Shown: in pieces, positions 32,744 through 45,200 of the stretch
Position numbering within the stretch: position 1 is the stretch's first letter
Layout: each line of letters starts with the position of its first letter
Source: Platycnemis pennipes
Taxonomy: Eukaryota; Arthropoda; Insecta; Odonata; Platycnemididae
Assembly: GCA_933228895.1 (NCBI GenBank)
Contig: OW121856.1
Location: forward strand, 19,857,805-19,921,804
Direction: 5' to 3'
DNA length: 64,000 bases
Position numbers and translations under genes: made by a program
Notes under the pieces: model-generated
The model's input: only the letters and a program-made list of their open reading frames with translations
The model's database searches: none
Told to the model about the DNA's origin: nothing

Positions 32744-35620
32744 GATAATAATAATAATAAAAGGTCTTTATTGGGGCGAGATTGAGACAAAACTGTCCCT
32801 TCTGCCATCTAACCCCTCGTCAAAATAAATATATAAAATAAATAGTGGTCAATACTTAAAACAATAACAATCTGAGGTTAAAAACAAAAAAATAAGTCAA
32901 GAATACACTTATAGGAATTAAATAATGATAAATTAACACAAAAGAAATATACATACACAATATATCAATATTACATATCTAATAGTGTGTGAGAGAATTT
33001 ACAATGTGGGAAAAACGTGAGGATTATTATGCTTACATCCTTTACGCAAAAACCCAATGCAGGAAAACACCCACACAAGAAGGGGGGTGTGAAAAACCTG
33101 CGAAATCCTACTGACAGTAAAGCTAGTGTTTAAGAATAACTCAAATATAATAGCATGTACATAGGAAAATAAGTAGATTATAATGAAATTCAAGAAAAGA
33201 TAAATACAAAAGATAGGGAGAAAAAAAATAGAAAAAAAAGTAAAAGGGAATTAAGGAAAAAATAATAACAAAAACAAACATCAACATGGTGTCAAATGTG
33301 TGCCGTTTATCTTGACATCCGTGTTCTAATCTATCATGTGTATTGAGAGAGTGCCCGTGACTTGTGATGCTCATGTGCCCGTCTGCTGAACTTTAAGAAG
33401 TGTTTTATGTAGCGCCCTTTTAAAAGATGGAAGTGATGGAGAGTTTCTTAAGGATAAGGGAAGTTTATTCCATTCACGACATGCAGTGACAATGAATGAT
33501 TTATTGAAGATAGTAGTCCGGTGGAGAGGTATTACCAGCTTATGATTTCCTCGCGTATTGGATTCATGGACATTTTTCAGCTTCTTGAATTCTTCAAAGA
33601 GGTAAGAAGGCGTTTTAGTATTCAGAATTTGGTAAAGAAGAGAGAGGGTGTGAAATTGTCGTCTGTGACTAAGTTTTAACCAAGATAGTTCATTTATGTA
33701 TTGGGTGATGTGATCTGATACCTGTAGATTGAAAATGAACCTGATGCATGCATTCAGAGAGCGTTGAAATTTTAGTGACAGTTCTTGTGATAGATCTTGA
33801 TAAACTGTGTCGGCGTAGTCAAAGTGCGGTAATATTAACGCCGAAACCAGCTGTGCCTTAAGAGATGTGGGGATCACATGTTTCAATCTGAGAAGGGGAA
33901 ATAATGATTTATTGACGGTTTTACGGATATTATTTACATGGTACGACCATGATAGGTTTTCATCTACTAATATTCCCAAATTTCTAACTGCCTCGCAATA
34001 AGGAATTGGATCACCATTTATTCGTAAGGGCGGAAGCTCAGATTTTTTAATTGATGCAAGAATTCTCGGATATCCAATTATGATGGCTTGTGATTTGTCA
34101 GGATTAATTGTTAAGAAGTTGGCTTTGCTCCAATTATTAATTTCTACAAGATCATTATTGATGTTTTCCAAATTATTACGTAAGTTGTCAACAGTTGAGT
34201 TTAGATATATTTGAAAATCGTCAGCGTAAAGATGGTGTTTGCAGTTTCTGAGTGATAATGGACAGTCGTTAATATAAAGAGAGAATAAAAGAGGTCCGAA
34301 GATAGAGCCTTGAGGTACTCCTCGAGATACATCGGTCCACAAGGAGCAAGAGTTATTTGAGATAACTTTCTGTTTCCGGTGGGATAGGTATGATCTAATC
34401 CAATTCACTACAGAGGAAGAAAAGCCCATACCCCTCATTTTTGCTCTAAGCATATCTCTATCTATTGAATCAAAGGCTTTGCTGAAATCAAGAAGTACAA
34501 GAACTGATAACTCTTTCTTGTCCATTGATCTTCTAAAGTCGTCAGTAATTTTCACAAGAGCTGAGGTAGTGCTGTGTCCATGTCGGAAACCGGATTGAAA
34601 TTGATCAAGAATATTATTGACTCTTATAAAATCTGTAATTTGTTCGTAAATCAGTTTTTCAAATGCTTTTGATAAAACCGGTAGAAATGAAATTGGACGA
34701 AATTCTTTCTCTTGAGAAGAACTTGTCTTTTTAGGGATTGGTTTGATCAAAGCACCCTTCCACTGACTGGGAAATCGTTCTTGAGAAATTGATGAGTTGA
34801 AAATGTTGGTGATATATGGCAAGAGGAAAGGGAGTAATTTTTTAATGAATTCTATTGGGATTCCATCAGCGCCCCTGGCCTTGGACTTGATTCTATTAAA
34901 CGAGGCAAAGACTTGCATCTGGCTCACTAGGGAAAATTTGAATTGTTTTCTGCTGTTTGTCAATGAGTTGGTTTTGGAATTGTACATATGAATGGTTTTA
35001 TCCTTGATATCCTTTGCTATAAGATTCGTTGGCTGAGAAAATTTGTTATTTAAAGAGTTAAGACAGACGTTAGGCGGAATTGTGGAGTTTTTAGTTTTAC
35101 CAATACCAACTGAATGAAGCTTATTCCATAGAGTGGCTGGCGAGTTTTTGACAGCTGTGGCAGAGAGAAAAAGTTTAATTTTTGAATTTCTTATGAGTTG
35201 CTTTGTTTTATTTCGGAGGAATTTCTATCTGCTGAAAGCACTAGCATTACTGAATTTTTTAAAATTTCCATAGGCTAAATCACGCGCCGCCATTGATTGC
35301 CGAATTTCATTATTTAACCAAGGTGCTTTAGGCTTTGAAATGCGGATCTTTTTTTCTGGTGCAAATTTGTCTAAGAGGTAGATCATCAATGTGTTCATAA
35401 TTTCCACTTTGTCGTCTACTTTTTCAGTGAATTCAATGAAGGGCCACGGCAACGTATATGCTTCCGTCAAAAGATCATCGTCATTCATACTGCTAATATT
35501 ACGTTGACAAATGTACTTCTGTTTAAATTTAGTTAAATTTGATAGTCTATTCATGAGATGAATTCGTCTTCGAGATGAAATATTTCTTCTTGAGGAAAGA
35601 AAAATTGTAATCTACATTCT
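32744..35620 (-). mobile_element. CR1/Jockey-like LINE (LINE-E), 5' truncated
   Basis: Minus-strand non-LTR retrotransposon. The 3' end is an (ATT)n run at 32744-32760 preceded by AATAAA. A 3' UTR of about 600 bp follows, then the reverse-transcriptase frame to 35554. The upstream end near 35620 lacks the endonuclease domain. Stop codons above 35600 suggest truncation there, about 95 bp from the mariner. Confidence 0.9.
33371..35554 (-). pseudogene. LINE-E reverse transcriptase, one in-frame stop
   Basis: Two frames, 35225-35554 and 33371-34987, are in the same phase with no stop between them except a single TAG at 35225-35227, so about 727 codons are nearly intact. The first part is the endonuclease-RT linker (PWLNNEIRQSM). 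In the 538-aa part: the finger motif FRPISFLPVLSKAFEKL near residues 97-112, motif A LLDFSKAFDSID at 165-176, motif B SRGVPQGSIFGP at 221-232, and the catalytic YADD at 254-257, followed by a long thumb and C-terminus ending ACREWNKLPLSLRN. All RT catalytic residues are present. It would copy LINE RNA at a nicked target. Without endonuclease and with the stop, it should not be active alone. Confidence 0.9.
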
Positions 35621-35714
35621 CAAGGACTGTGCGTGTACTCTGCGAAAAGGTTTATGGGCAACGCTTAGGAATTACCTGAGTTTAGTTGTGCAAGAGGGTA
35701 CGTCATGCATATTA

Positions 35715-37043
35715 CGAGGGCAAACTTAAAAATAAGGTCTCCAATTTTTTTCCATAGGAATTGAAATTTATTGATATTGTTGGATACATCGTTGGAAAGG
35801 TCATGGCTTTAGCTATTTTTCGATGTAGTCACTCTGGCAGTCGATGAATTTTCTCATCCGTACGATGAACTTTTGCATCCCGTCGTCATACCAGCTTCCG
35901 TCCGCGTCGCGAAGATGGGCTTTGACCTCCTCTTGCACCTCGTCGTCCGTCACGAACTTCATCCCTCCTAGTTGTTTCTTCAGGGCGAGGAACATGTGGA
36001 AATCTCTGGGTGCTAGGTCGGGGCTGTACGTAGGGTGCCCGATCACTTTCCACCCAAACTTCGAGATCAGTTCCTGCGTCTGATTAGCCGTATGAGGGCA
36101 CGCGTTTTCATGATGAAATGAGACCCCCTTCGCCAGCATTCCTGGACGTTTGTTCTTGATGGCGCGCCGAAGATTTTGTAGTGTGTGGCAGTATCTTTCC
36201 TTAATGATAGTGGTTCCCCGGGGCATGAAATCCACCAACAATACTCCATTTCGGTCCCAAAACACTGTTGCCATGACCTTCCCAGCTGACAGAGTTTGTT
36301 TGACCTTTTTCGGTTTCGGAGACGTCGGGTGGCGCCATTGTTTGGACTGTTGCTTCGTCTCGAGGGTATAGTGGTGAACCCATGTCTCATCACCCGTTAC
36401 GATAGAGTCCAAAAAATCATCTCCTTCCTCTTCAAAACAGCGCACAACTTCTTCCGCACATTCCACGCGCTGCCTCTTGTGGTCTCCGGTGAGCTGTTTA
36501 GGCACCCACCTGGCAGAAACCTTTTGGTAATTCAGCTTATCCTTTAAAATTACGCGAATTGAGTCTCTGCTACACACTTCTCCAAGTTTTTCTTCCAACT
36601 CCTTCACCGTTACCCGGCGGATTTTCAGCATTTCCGCCTCCACTGCTTGCACTGTCTCATCTGAGTGCGATGGCCTGCCACTTCTTTTCTCATCGTGGAC
36701 GTTTGCGCGGACGGAAAGGAACTCGCGGCACCACTTACAAACGTTTTTAACATCCATACATTTTTCACCGCAAACTCAACCAATTGGCGATGAATGTCGA
36801 TAGGTGCCACCTTTTTCGCGGTCAAAAATCGTATGACAGACCGAATTTCACACCTGGACGGAGTTGCGAGTGGAAGCTCCATCGCGGACTGCTGCTATAC
36901 CAAGACTGAGCTGTCGACAATGCTTCGTGGCGGCAGAGTGGTAGTGGGGAAACCAAGGAACACGGCGGTGTTACCGGATTGCACCTAGCGCTTCATGCGG
37001 CGACGCAATGACTTAGGAGACCTTATTTTTAAGTTTGCCCTCG
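35715..37043 (-). mobile_element. Mariner (Tc1/mariner superfamily) transposon, 1329 bp
   Basis: Complete element with about 28-bp terminal inverted repeats (CGAGGGCAAACTTAAAAATA at the left, its complement at the right), flanked by TA at 35713-35714 and 37044-37045. Size, TA target and a single transposase gene fit mariner. The internal gene is damaged, so it is inactive on its own but its ends could still be mobilised. Confidence 0.95.
35813..36882 (-). pseudogene. Mariner transposase, frameshifted, second catalytic Asp replaced
   Basis: The N-terminus begins at 36882 (MELPLATPSRCEIRSVIRFL), with the paired helix-turn-helix DNA-binding start. Around 36755-36770 the frame shifts by one base into the 314-aa frame 35813-36757. 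That frame holds the linker, the WVPKQLT motif, the first catalytic Asp in VTGDETWVHHY (residue 123) and the third in YSPDLAPRDFHMF (residue 252). The second position, usually Asp in HHDNA, reads HHENA (Glu 217), so the D,D34D triad is D,E,D. Spacing from 217 to 252 keeps the 34 residues. Cut-and-paste activity is expected to be lost by the frameshift, and probably also by the substitution. Confidence 0.9.
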
Positions 37044-37045
37044 TA

Positions 37046-38894
37046 TTTATGAGTAAATTCTTCTAGGGTTTCCATCTGAGTTAGACCTTGCTTCTACGCC
37101 GACGCTTTGATGACTGACTCGCTAGTCGGTCTAACCCGGATGAAAACTCAAGAGGAATTTACTTCGTTAATACGCCGGGAAGGCACAAGATATTTCTTCA
37201 TATTATTTATGCTTTACAAACATATATAGACAATTAAAAATTATCCAAATACTTTTGAGTGGTGCAGATGATGTATCACAAATGTGATAAATTTTTCCTT
37301 TGTGCCCAAATTTTAGACTGACCGATTCAAATTACCACGCATGTCATTTTAAACAGATGTAAACTGAGATTATTTTGACGAGTGTAGGCAACGTTGACTC
37401 AACCGGTTTTATACTGTATTCGTCAATTTCTACATTAACTGCGCAACTACTCTAAGACTATCTAACGTAAGATAATCCATACATCCTAATAAGGTATAAT
37501 CATTAATACATGAAGGGACGCCGATCTTAAAAAGGCGTCGATCTTCTTCGTCTGGCTTAAATGTTTCCTGTTCACAGTTCATTATTATGTAATGCATAGC
37601 ATGAGGTAAAAGGGAGGAACAAGAATCACTTCTATTTCTCACCGAGATCAATTACAACGGTCAATGTGAGCATATAAATACATAATCAGAACATCCAAGA
37701 GTATCCATCGCGGGATGAAGAAGGATTATGAAGAAAATTCTTTCAACTTATGTGGCATAACTGGAACAACAGCGAGGACTGATTTTCATTGATCAAATTC
37801 AAACTTTCACACATTATCTTAATTCAGGATGAGTTTTTATTTTGAGTTCCGTTCAAAGTAATAACATATTTATGGTGGAGTCTCTAAAATTCCCCTTTTT
37901 ATCTAATCTCTGCTCCTTATGGAAGGCCAGAGAAGAGTTTCTGTGTCCTCAGTGAGAGCTTTAACAGAAGGCTAACCGAGCATATTAATTAGTTAGCTGA
38001 CAATTTAATAATTTAGAGGGACTTTCTTTTGTTACTCCAATGACGATGGTAATTATTCTGAGTCTACTCTTCTTAAAGAGGCTCTCATCAATCCAAAGTA
38101 ACCAAAATCTTGTGAACCTGGAAAATGGTCACAGAAATGGGTTGTTAAGTCCATTAACGGAGACTGAACTAGCAAAATGTTAATATTTTCTAACTAGGCA
38201 AGGAGCCCTAAAAAGAAATTCTGATATTTATTATTCTCATGATGAAATTCTACAAGTAAGAGTAAACTATCGCAATGACTACTACTGATGAAGCGGTGAG
38301 GGGTTGACATGAATTGTTTAGCCATACCATGAGTCTTTCAATAGCACAGGCTACGGCTATCGCCCATCTAACACCTTGACAATTAAGTCATGAAAAGTTA
38401 ATATTAAAAATTGATGGAACACTCGGGTTTTCACGCAATAAGCAGTGCATTTTTCTCTATTATTACTATAGTATTGTGAAGACTTCATTCTCTTTGTCGC
38501 TTCTTTATTTCCATTTCAGTGGCGTACCCATGTTGACTATGTAAATATTATGGCTAAAACTTTGGCCGCCTTTACCTAGCTTATGCCAATATTTAAAATT
38601 TGATGTTACCATGAAAAACCAGAAGATAATTTTGAAGGGCAACCGGAATTTTCGGAGGAAAATTGACCAATTGGAAGGAAAAGTGCTTACAGTTTCTTCA
38701 AATTGTGCAACCGTTAACAATGAAATTCACCTGAAATGTTTAACGGTAACATTCTGTTCCTCAGAGGTGCTATATTCGTGGAAGTAAGCCCAATAAAACG
38801 AAAAAATACCATTTTTTTATATATATTTTTTCACTTCGTCATCCACTCACTTAGACTAGAATTTAGTTACTAATACTTTTTAGGCAATACATAT
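37046..38894. other. No recognised feature
   Basis: AT-rich intergenic DNA; short frames only. Confidence 0.5.
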
Positions 38895-38965
38895 AATGCA
38901 TGCTTGGTTTGAATTCACTCTCTGCCACACACCTTTACGGTTATTTGCAGGGTATTTGTGGTTGC
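38895..38965 (+). mobile_element. LINE-T 3' tail, degenerate solo copy
   Basis: ATGCATGCTTGG, then CTCTGCCACACACC, then TTTGCAGGGTATTTG. The outer stem arms CTGC/GCAG are kept and the inner stem is eroded. Confidence 0.5.
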
Positions 38966-41831
38966 TAGTTGAACTCTCCTCGTGGATGTATCTGCTCGTT
39001 TGAATACCGGCTGCAAGCTCAAAGTAGAAAAACGACGCTATCATTCTTTCCTAAGGAAGAAACTAGTGCCACGCTGAAAATAAGAATGCAAAGGAAGCGT
39101 GGAATTTGTAATTAGAATGGAAGTATCGTCCGTTTCATAGGATTAATAGTTGACGGTACTAAACAAGGATTTGGGGGATCTAACAGTGTCAATATGGCTA
39201 TCCGATATTTTTCTGTAGACACAAAAAGTATTGACTTGGGTCCATTCTTGATTCATCGTGTGGGCAAACATTTCTGGTTCATAATACAAGGGCAATTTTT
39301 GTTGCGGAGAAAGTGGTAAATTGCTTTATTTTCAGGGGATATTACCGAGAAACAGCAACATATTTGGAAAAATTTGTCTTTGCTAACCGATACCCGTACC
39401 ATTCATAAGATCCTCATTCATGGAGCTGATATTATTTTTTTTCCTTCCAAAGCGGGAGTTGCTGGTGAATAATTTATGTGGCGAGGGGTTTCGTGACTAA
39501 TTCACCCTCAAAGCAATGTACTGATACATGTAATAATGACAACTACATAATGGTGTTCAAAACAAATTAATTAAGACATTATGGCAATAATAACATGCCA
39601 TACACGAACCGAGAAAATCCTGTGAGAGAAATTCACAAATTCCATGCACCTAAAATACATTATTTTTAGCTCTAACCTAAAAATTGAAAATTTTGATAAG
39701 ATCATAGTGAATCCCTCCATCAAAAAATTTAACTCCAGTTGGTGGTATTGAAAAACACAAGTTTGTTGAATATGTTATTATTTTAGCGTACGATTGGAAT
39801 TTTTCGGGAAACCCTGGATTCCAGACTAATCAGCACCAAGTAACACTGCACATCGGTATTTCACATAATGAAGCACCACAATGAAGATATTCATGTTCAA
39901 AGCAGCAATAAACCGGGTACTATTTTCGTATTTTATTTAAAAAGAAGACCAATGTTGATTTCAACACATAAGTGCACTAATCTTATTACCATATCATATG
40001 CACATGTTAAGATTCGCTTGAACTATCAGGTATATACCAAAAGTCATTGAATACCGAAGTCTTATTAACCGTGTCTTTATACACCAAAAGGAAGGTGAGA
40101 TAGTGAAAAGGGTGTGGGATGAAATTGAAGGATGAGTCGTGGTGATTAGAATTAGTCAAACACGAAAAGGGTACAAGAAGTCCTGGCCTGGAAGAAAATT
40201 TGCGCCAGAGGAAGAAGGTTATGATAGAAATAAGAACGATATACGTAATAGGAGTACATAAACCAGATTGCTGTGAAAGACCAAGGAAAGATATACTAGA
40301 ATTATGTCGCTTAATTTGAAACTAGCGGGCAAAAGTTCACGCACTAAAATCATTCAAAGAGGTAATTGAGAGTACAATACTTGGCTAGTACATAGTTGAT
40401 TTAAACTGGATAGTTTTCAACGTCATATTGCTCTAAAAAGTCAATTTTCAAATCAATTCTTTAGCCATAAAATATAAAACCTCAAGATACGAAATACGCT
40501 ACGCTCGTAAAATACGCTACAATGTCCGTATTATGATGCATGATAGACACTAGGATCTCGTGTACAAATTTATAAACAGAGAGATTAAAAATGCTATTTG
40601 TAAAAATGTTATGTAATTTTAAGCGGTGTTATTAAAAAAGTAGAATTGTCAATAGCTGACGGAATTACCTTTGGTCGAAATTAAGCTATTAAGGGTCTTC
40701 GTCGCTAACTTCGAGCGTGCTCGATCAAGTAATTTGAAAACAATGCTAGCATAAAAACCATTCTGAGTTCTAGGTATTTGGATTCCTATTGTAAATATCA
40801 GTTGATAAAAGAGTGATAAACTGCTTATTCATATAGTAGTGTCTTAGTGAAGCTAGCTAATAGTTAATACGATGGTTGGAATCTCGGGGAATAATATCAG
40901 TACCGCGAAATTGAACGATCATTTAAAGGAAGATGCAAACTTGGAATCCAAGAGCCCGAACAAATAAGTTACTGATGCTGGTGACTAAGTATTCGGGATA
41001 GCAACTACTCAAGGTTTATTGTTATAGGGCTAACTTAAAATGAGTGATGCTTAATGTTCTTGGTTTATGCACTTCTAATTTGATGCCTGTAATATAACAA
41101 TTGAATTAAGCAAAAAATGCATTGACCACAATCGAATTATACGTGAAACTAAAGAGTGGTTGGTCACCACTATGTATGAAGGATTTTATCTCTTGTTTAA
41201 TGGTGTATTTTATCTATAAACTTCAGGATATACTCTGATATCATCTTTGGCTATGCTTGTGGAAGAAAATTTTAGGAGCCAATTGGAAAATAAAATATCC
41301 AATCCTTTTACACCCGTATATAAGCCCTTACCATGGTACAGGTCAATCAAAATATGAAAATAATTTCCCATCTTGTTCTGTACAAGCATGAACTTAGTTT
41401 TATTAGCAGAGAACTGAAATCAATTCCCCGTTGACCAAGTTTCTAACTTATTTATAGCCAAATGCATCACTGGTTAGAGTGGACAACCAACGAAAAATTT
41501 ATAGGTTGTCCGCACATAGGGCCTGAAAACTGAAACAACTGAAAATACGGGCCTTAATGTAACTCACCACGTCAATAAAGGGCAAAGAAAAATATTTATA
41601 TTTGGTACGGATAGTTGCGGTAAACTATTGCCCTATTCATAAACTTTTATAGATGTCAACATACCTTCATTTTAAAAACACAATTCTTTAGAAAATATCC
41701 AATAAGACTTGGAAAATTACCCCTTAAATGAAACATTTGATATTTTCCCGGCGAATGATTTTAGTGAAATGCTCTCGATATTCCGTCGGCATTTTGAATA
41801 CCAACCCGGTGGGAATCCCGTGAGCATTTCA
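38966..41831. other. No recognised feature
   Basis: AT-rich. No frame above about 60 codons shows a motif. Confidence 0.5.
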
Positions 41832-42215
41832 CTCATCATCATCATTGGTCAACAATCCTAGGATTGGTTTGACGCAGCCCTCCACTCGATCCTTCTTTCG
41901 GCCAACCTCTTCACGTTGACGTAGCTCCTCTCTTTTACATCCTTCACAACTTGCTCCATATACCTCATATACGAGGCCTGCCTTTTCCATTCTTCCCGTT
42001 CACTTTTCCCTCCACGATTGTCTTCAACAGGCCATCGTGTCTTAAGATATGGCCTATTAAGTTATCCCATCTTCTTTTTAAGGTTTTCAGCAGACATCTC
42101 TTCTTTCCAACTCTACTTCAGACTTCTTCGTTTGTCACTCGCTCGATCCACTTTATCTTCATCATTCTTCGGTAGCACCACATTTCACTATACCCCTTAA
42201 AAGTTACTCTAATTT
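41832..42215 (-). mobile_element. RTE 3' end, best preserved C-terminus
   Basis: Read on the minus strand from 42215: MWCYRRMMKIKWIERVTNEE, a stop, KTLKRRWDNLIGHILRHDGL, EGKVNGKNGKGRPRIRYMEQ, KDVKERSYVNVKRLAERRIE and WRAASNQ, then an (ATG)n-type tail (TCATCATCATCAT at about 41833-41845). This is the canonical RTE order from thumb to C-terminus. One stop and a 5' truncation make it a dead copy. Confidence 0.8.
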
Positions 42216-45200
42216 TGATATTTCACTTTATCACATTAGCGGACATTTCCTTTGCACTAGAATAGGGTACTACAGTTTATTGAGCACATCCAATTTACCT
42301 CATGACATAGCTCATGAGAGATACTAAGGGAATTAGCATCTCTCCATTTAACGACATTTTTTAAAACAGTTATGTCAAAAAAAGTTACATATACAGTCTT
42401 AATTTGAAAAACATCATAAGTTTTACTGTAATTTTAAATTGCTTAATGTATTGCTTAGGAATAAAAAATCAAATCTCCGGTAATTATCAAGTGATTTTTA
42501 GTCTCAAAATCATTGATTATTTAGCAATGAAGGTCTAATCTAAACACATCCCCCACGTCGAGTCTCTGTTAAGGGACACCTCTCCACCTTGGCCTTCATA
42601 CCACCCGTCAATACTGAGCTATCGAGAGGCGAAAATATAAAAATAAAACATAGCGGTGACTCAAGGCCCTTGAAAAAGTTTTAACAACCCTTAAGAGTAT
42701 TTTTAAAACTGCCGGGGCACCACGGTTGCTGAAAGAGTCAGGAAGGCAGGAGTGGCTTTAAGACCCCCTTGGAAAGAATAGCCTCTCCATTGTTGGAAAC
42801 CCCTTAGGTAGGCCTCCGTTTGTCCTCTACTGTCTCCAGATTTACCCTCCTACGCTGAGTGGTGTGGGAGGCAGGCGACGCAATGGAGGATGGACCATCG
42901 TTTGCGTCCCTCCTGACTGTATTGTGGGACAAGGATATTCCCTCCGAAAAGAAAAAACAGAGAAACAAAGCTGTTGCACAATTTCGTCATCAAAACGAAT
43001 GTAAAGTACAGCAAAAGAAGAACTGATACCGTAAAAATAATAAAAACCCTCATTTCGTATATAATAGCTAAAATGTAATTCATTGTGATTTAATGGTGAT
43101 CATTTTCAATCCATCAGAATAATTACAATTGAACCAGCTGCTATTGCAGCATTGCATCCCCGTTGGCTTTGCAATGAACGGGAAGATTTTTCTAAGGTAA
43201 TGAGAGACGAACTTGAGTTATGTACATGCCATCTGACTAACTGACTGACTAACATCTGATCTAATTTTAATAATAATGTGCTGGCCTTTGGACTGTGCTG
43301 AAATAAAATTGTTTTCAACAAATTTCATATCAATAGTCACACGCTAATTACTTGTCCTACTCGAGGGATAAAACAGAGGTTTACTTGATTTTTACGATAA
43401 CATTATTTATTACATGATATTTTGATCTTCAATCATGTTATAAATAGAAATTATCTATCAGCAAAGACTTCCAATTCTTCAAATATCGTATTACATTATT
43501 CATGGTGTGGTTACATTTCAATTTACTAAATAAATAATATCCGCTGGTCCCGGCGCAACGTTAGTACTAATATAATACAACACTCGGCCAACAAAAATCT
43601 TTGGGTAGTTGTAGCGCTCTACTGCATTTGCTCTGATTATCATATGATTCACGCGCGAAGTACTCGTACTGCTTGGCAATGGAATTAAAGTTGTTATTGG
43701 CTCTCATATGTGAGTATTTTATAATACTACAATTCCTTGTATAGATGTAGATTTTCAATAAAAATGTACGCACTAGAGGATTTTGAATAGTAAATTTGCT
43801 GCATATATTAAGGTTACTTTCTTTAAAAAAACCCCTGTACATATAGGTATTGGAAAATTAATGTAGCTTGCTCCAAAATGCTCGCTCATAAACGACAGAT
43901 TTTCAAAAGTAAGGGATTTTAACTTTGTGAACAAACAAATACACATTTGGAGTCAGAGAAGATAATTTTTCAATTTTTTAGATATAGGAAAAGAACAAGC
44001 ATTTTTACTAACAAAGCTTGGCTCCAAACTGTTGGATATGTATCTTGGAATAGAATGTCTCCTCTTGTCTCGTCTCCTCTCATCTATTCAAAATGGCGAG
44101 CATGACACGATACCTACGGTATTAAGTAAAACCAATTACCATTGGCAGGACAGCCAAATTGACCAAATTGACCACGTAATTAGTTCATATTTCGTCTCAA
44201 GATCTCAATTTGAAATGAGAGATTACTCTATGATAGCATGTACGAAATCACATCCTGTGGGTTATGCAATACAGTAACCGCTTGTGAGTAGAGATTGCAT
44301 ATACCACAGGATGCGATCGCAGTTTGGCAATATAATTTCTGCCTACAAATTCATATGCAAAGAAGGAAGAACATTATGCAGCCCAATAATACATGTCTTT
44401 TACTATCTTTGACTATTAATATTTATTTGACTATTTACTATTTTGCTGCCTTCTGTCTTTACGCCTGCGTTCGAAGAAGTGGAGAGTTTTGAATAGCAGA
44501 GTACCCAATATGCCTCCTAAGCATGACCTCATTCCAAAAGGCAGACGAAGGATTAGTGGAGACATGGTATTCTGAACAGTGCAATCGATTTGAACACTCT
44601 TCTTCTGCCATGCAGAAAATCGACCGCATCCTCTGTAATGTCTCAGAATTTCGTTCCCTTTTCGTTTTTTGCCAAAATTCACTTTACACTGCAATCTTCA
44701 ATTTAGTGCCTTCTGCCAACGAAATATACAGGAGCGCTCACGCGGCCTACGTTCACTTTGCGAGCCAGAAGGCAACATGAAACAACATAACATGTTGCTT
44801 TTGTACGTATTAGAGCTGAGAAGTATTTCGTAATATACTCTTCGTTTTTGGAGCCCAAATATTCACTAATTAAATAATGTACAGCGTGGTTAAGTTTAAT
44901 TTTATTAATTTTACAACAAAATTAATAATTAGCAAATAATAGGTCTTCCTCTTTAATATTGATTAACGAGAGCCCTGTTTACCAGGAGAACCTCCAGGAG
45001 AAAAATGTATTCTTTGCATTAAAAAAAGTGAAATAACATTCCCGACTACATTATCCTTTGATAAAAAGCGTGAAGCCCTTGTAATCGCCAGCAGAGAATG
45101 CATGCATCAAGATTGTCACGTATACTTTGGACCCAAAGTTTTAGAGGGCTATCATTTTGACGAATTCAGTCAGATACACTTGAGGACGAAGAACGCGTTT

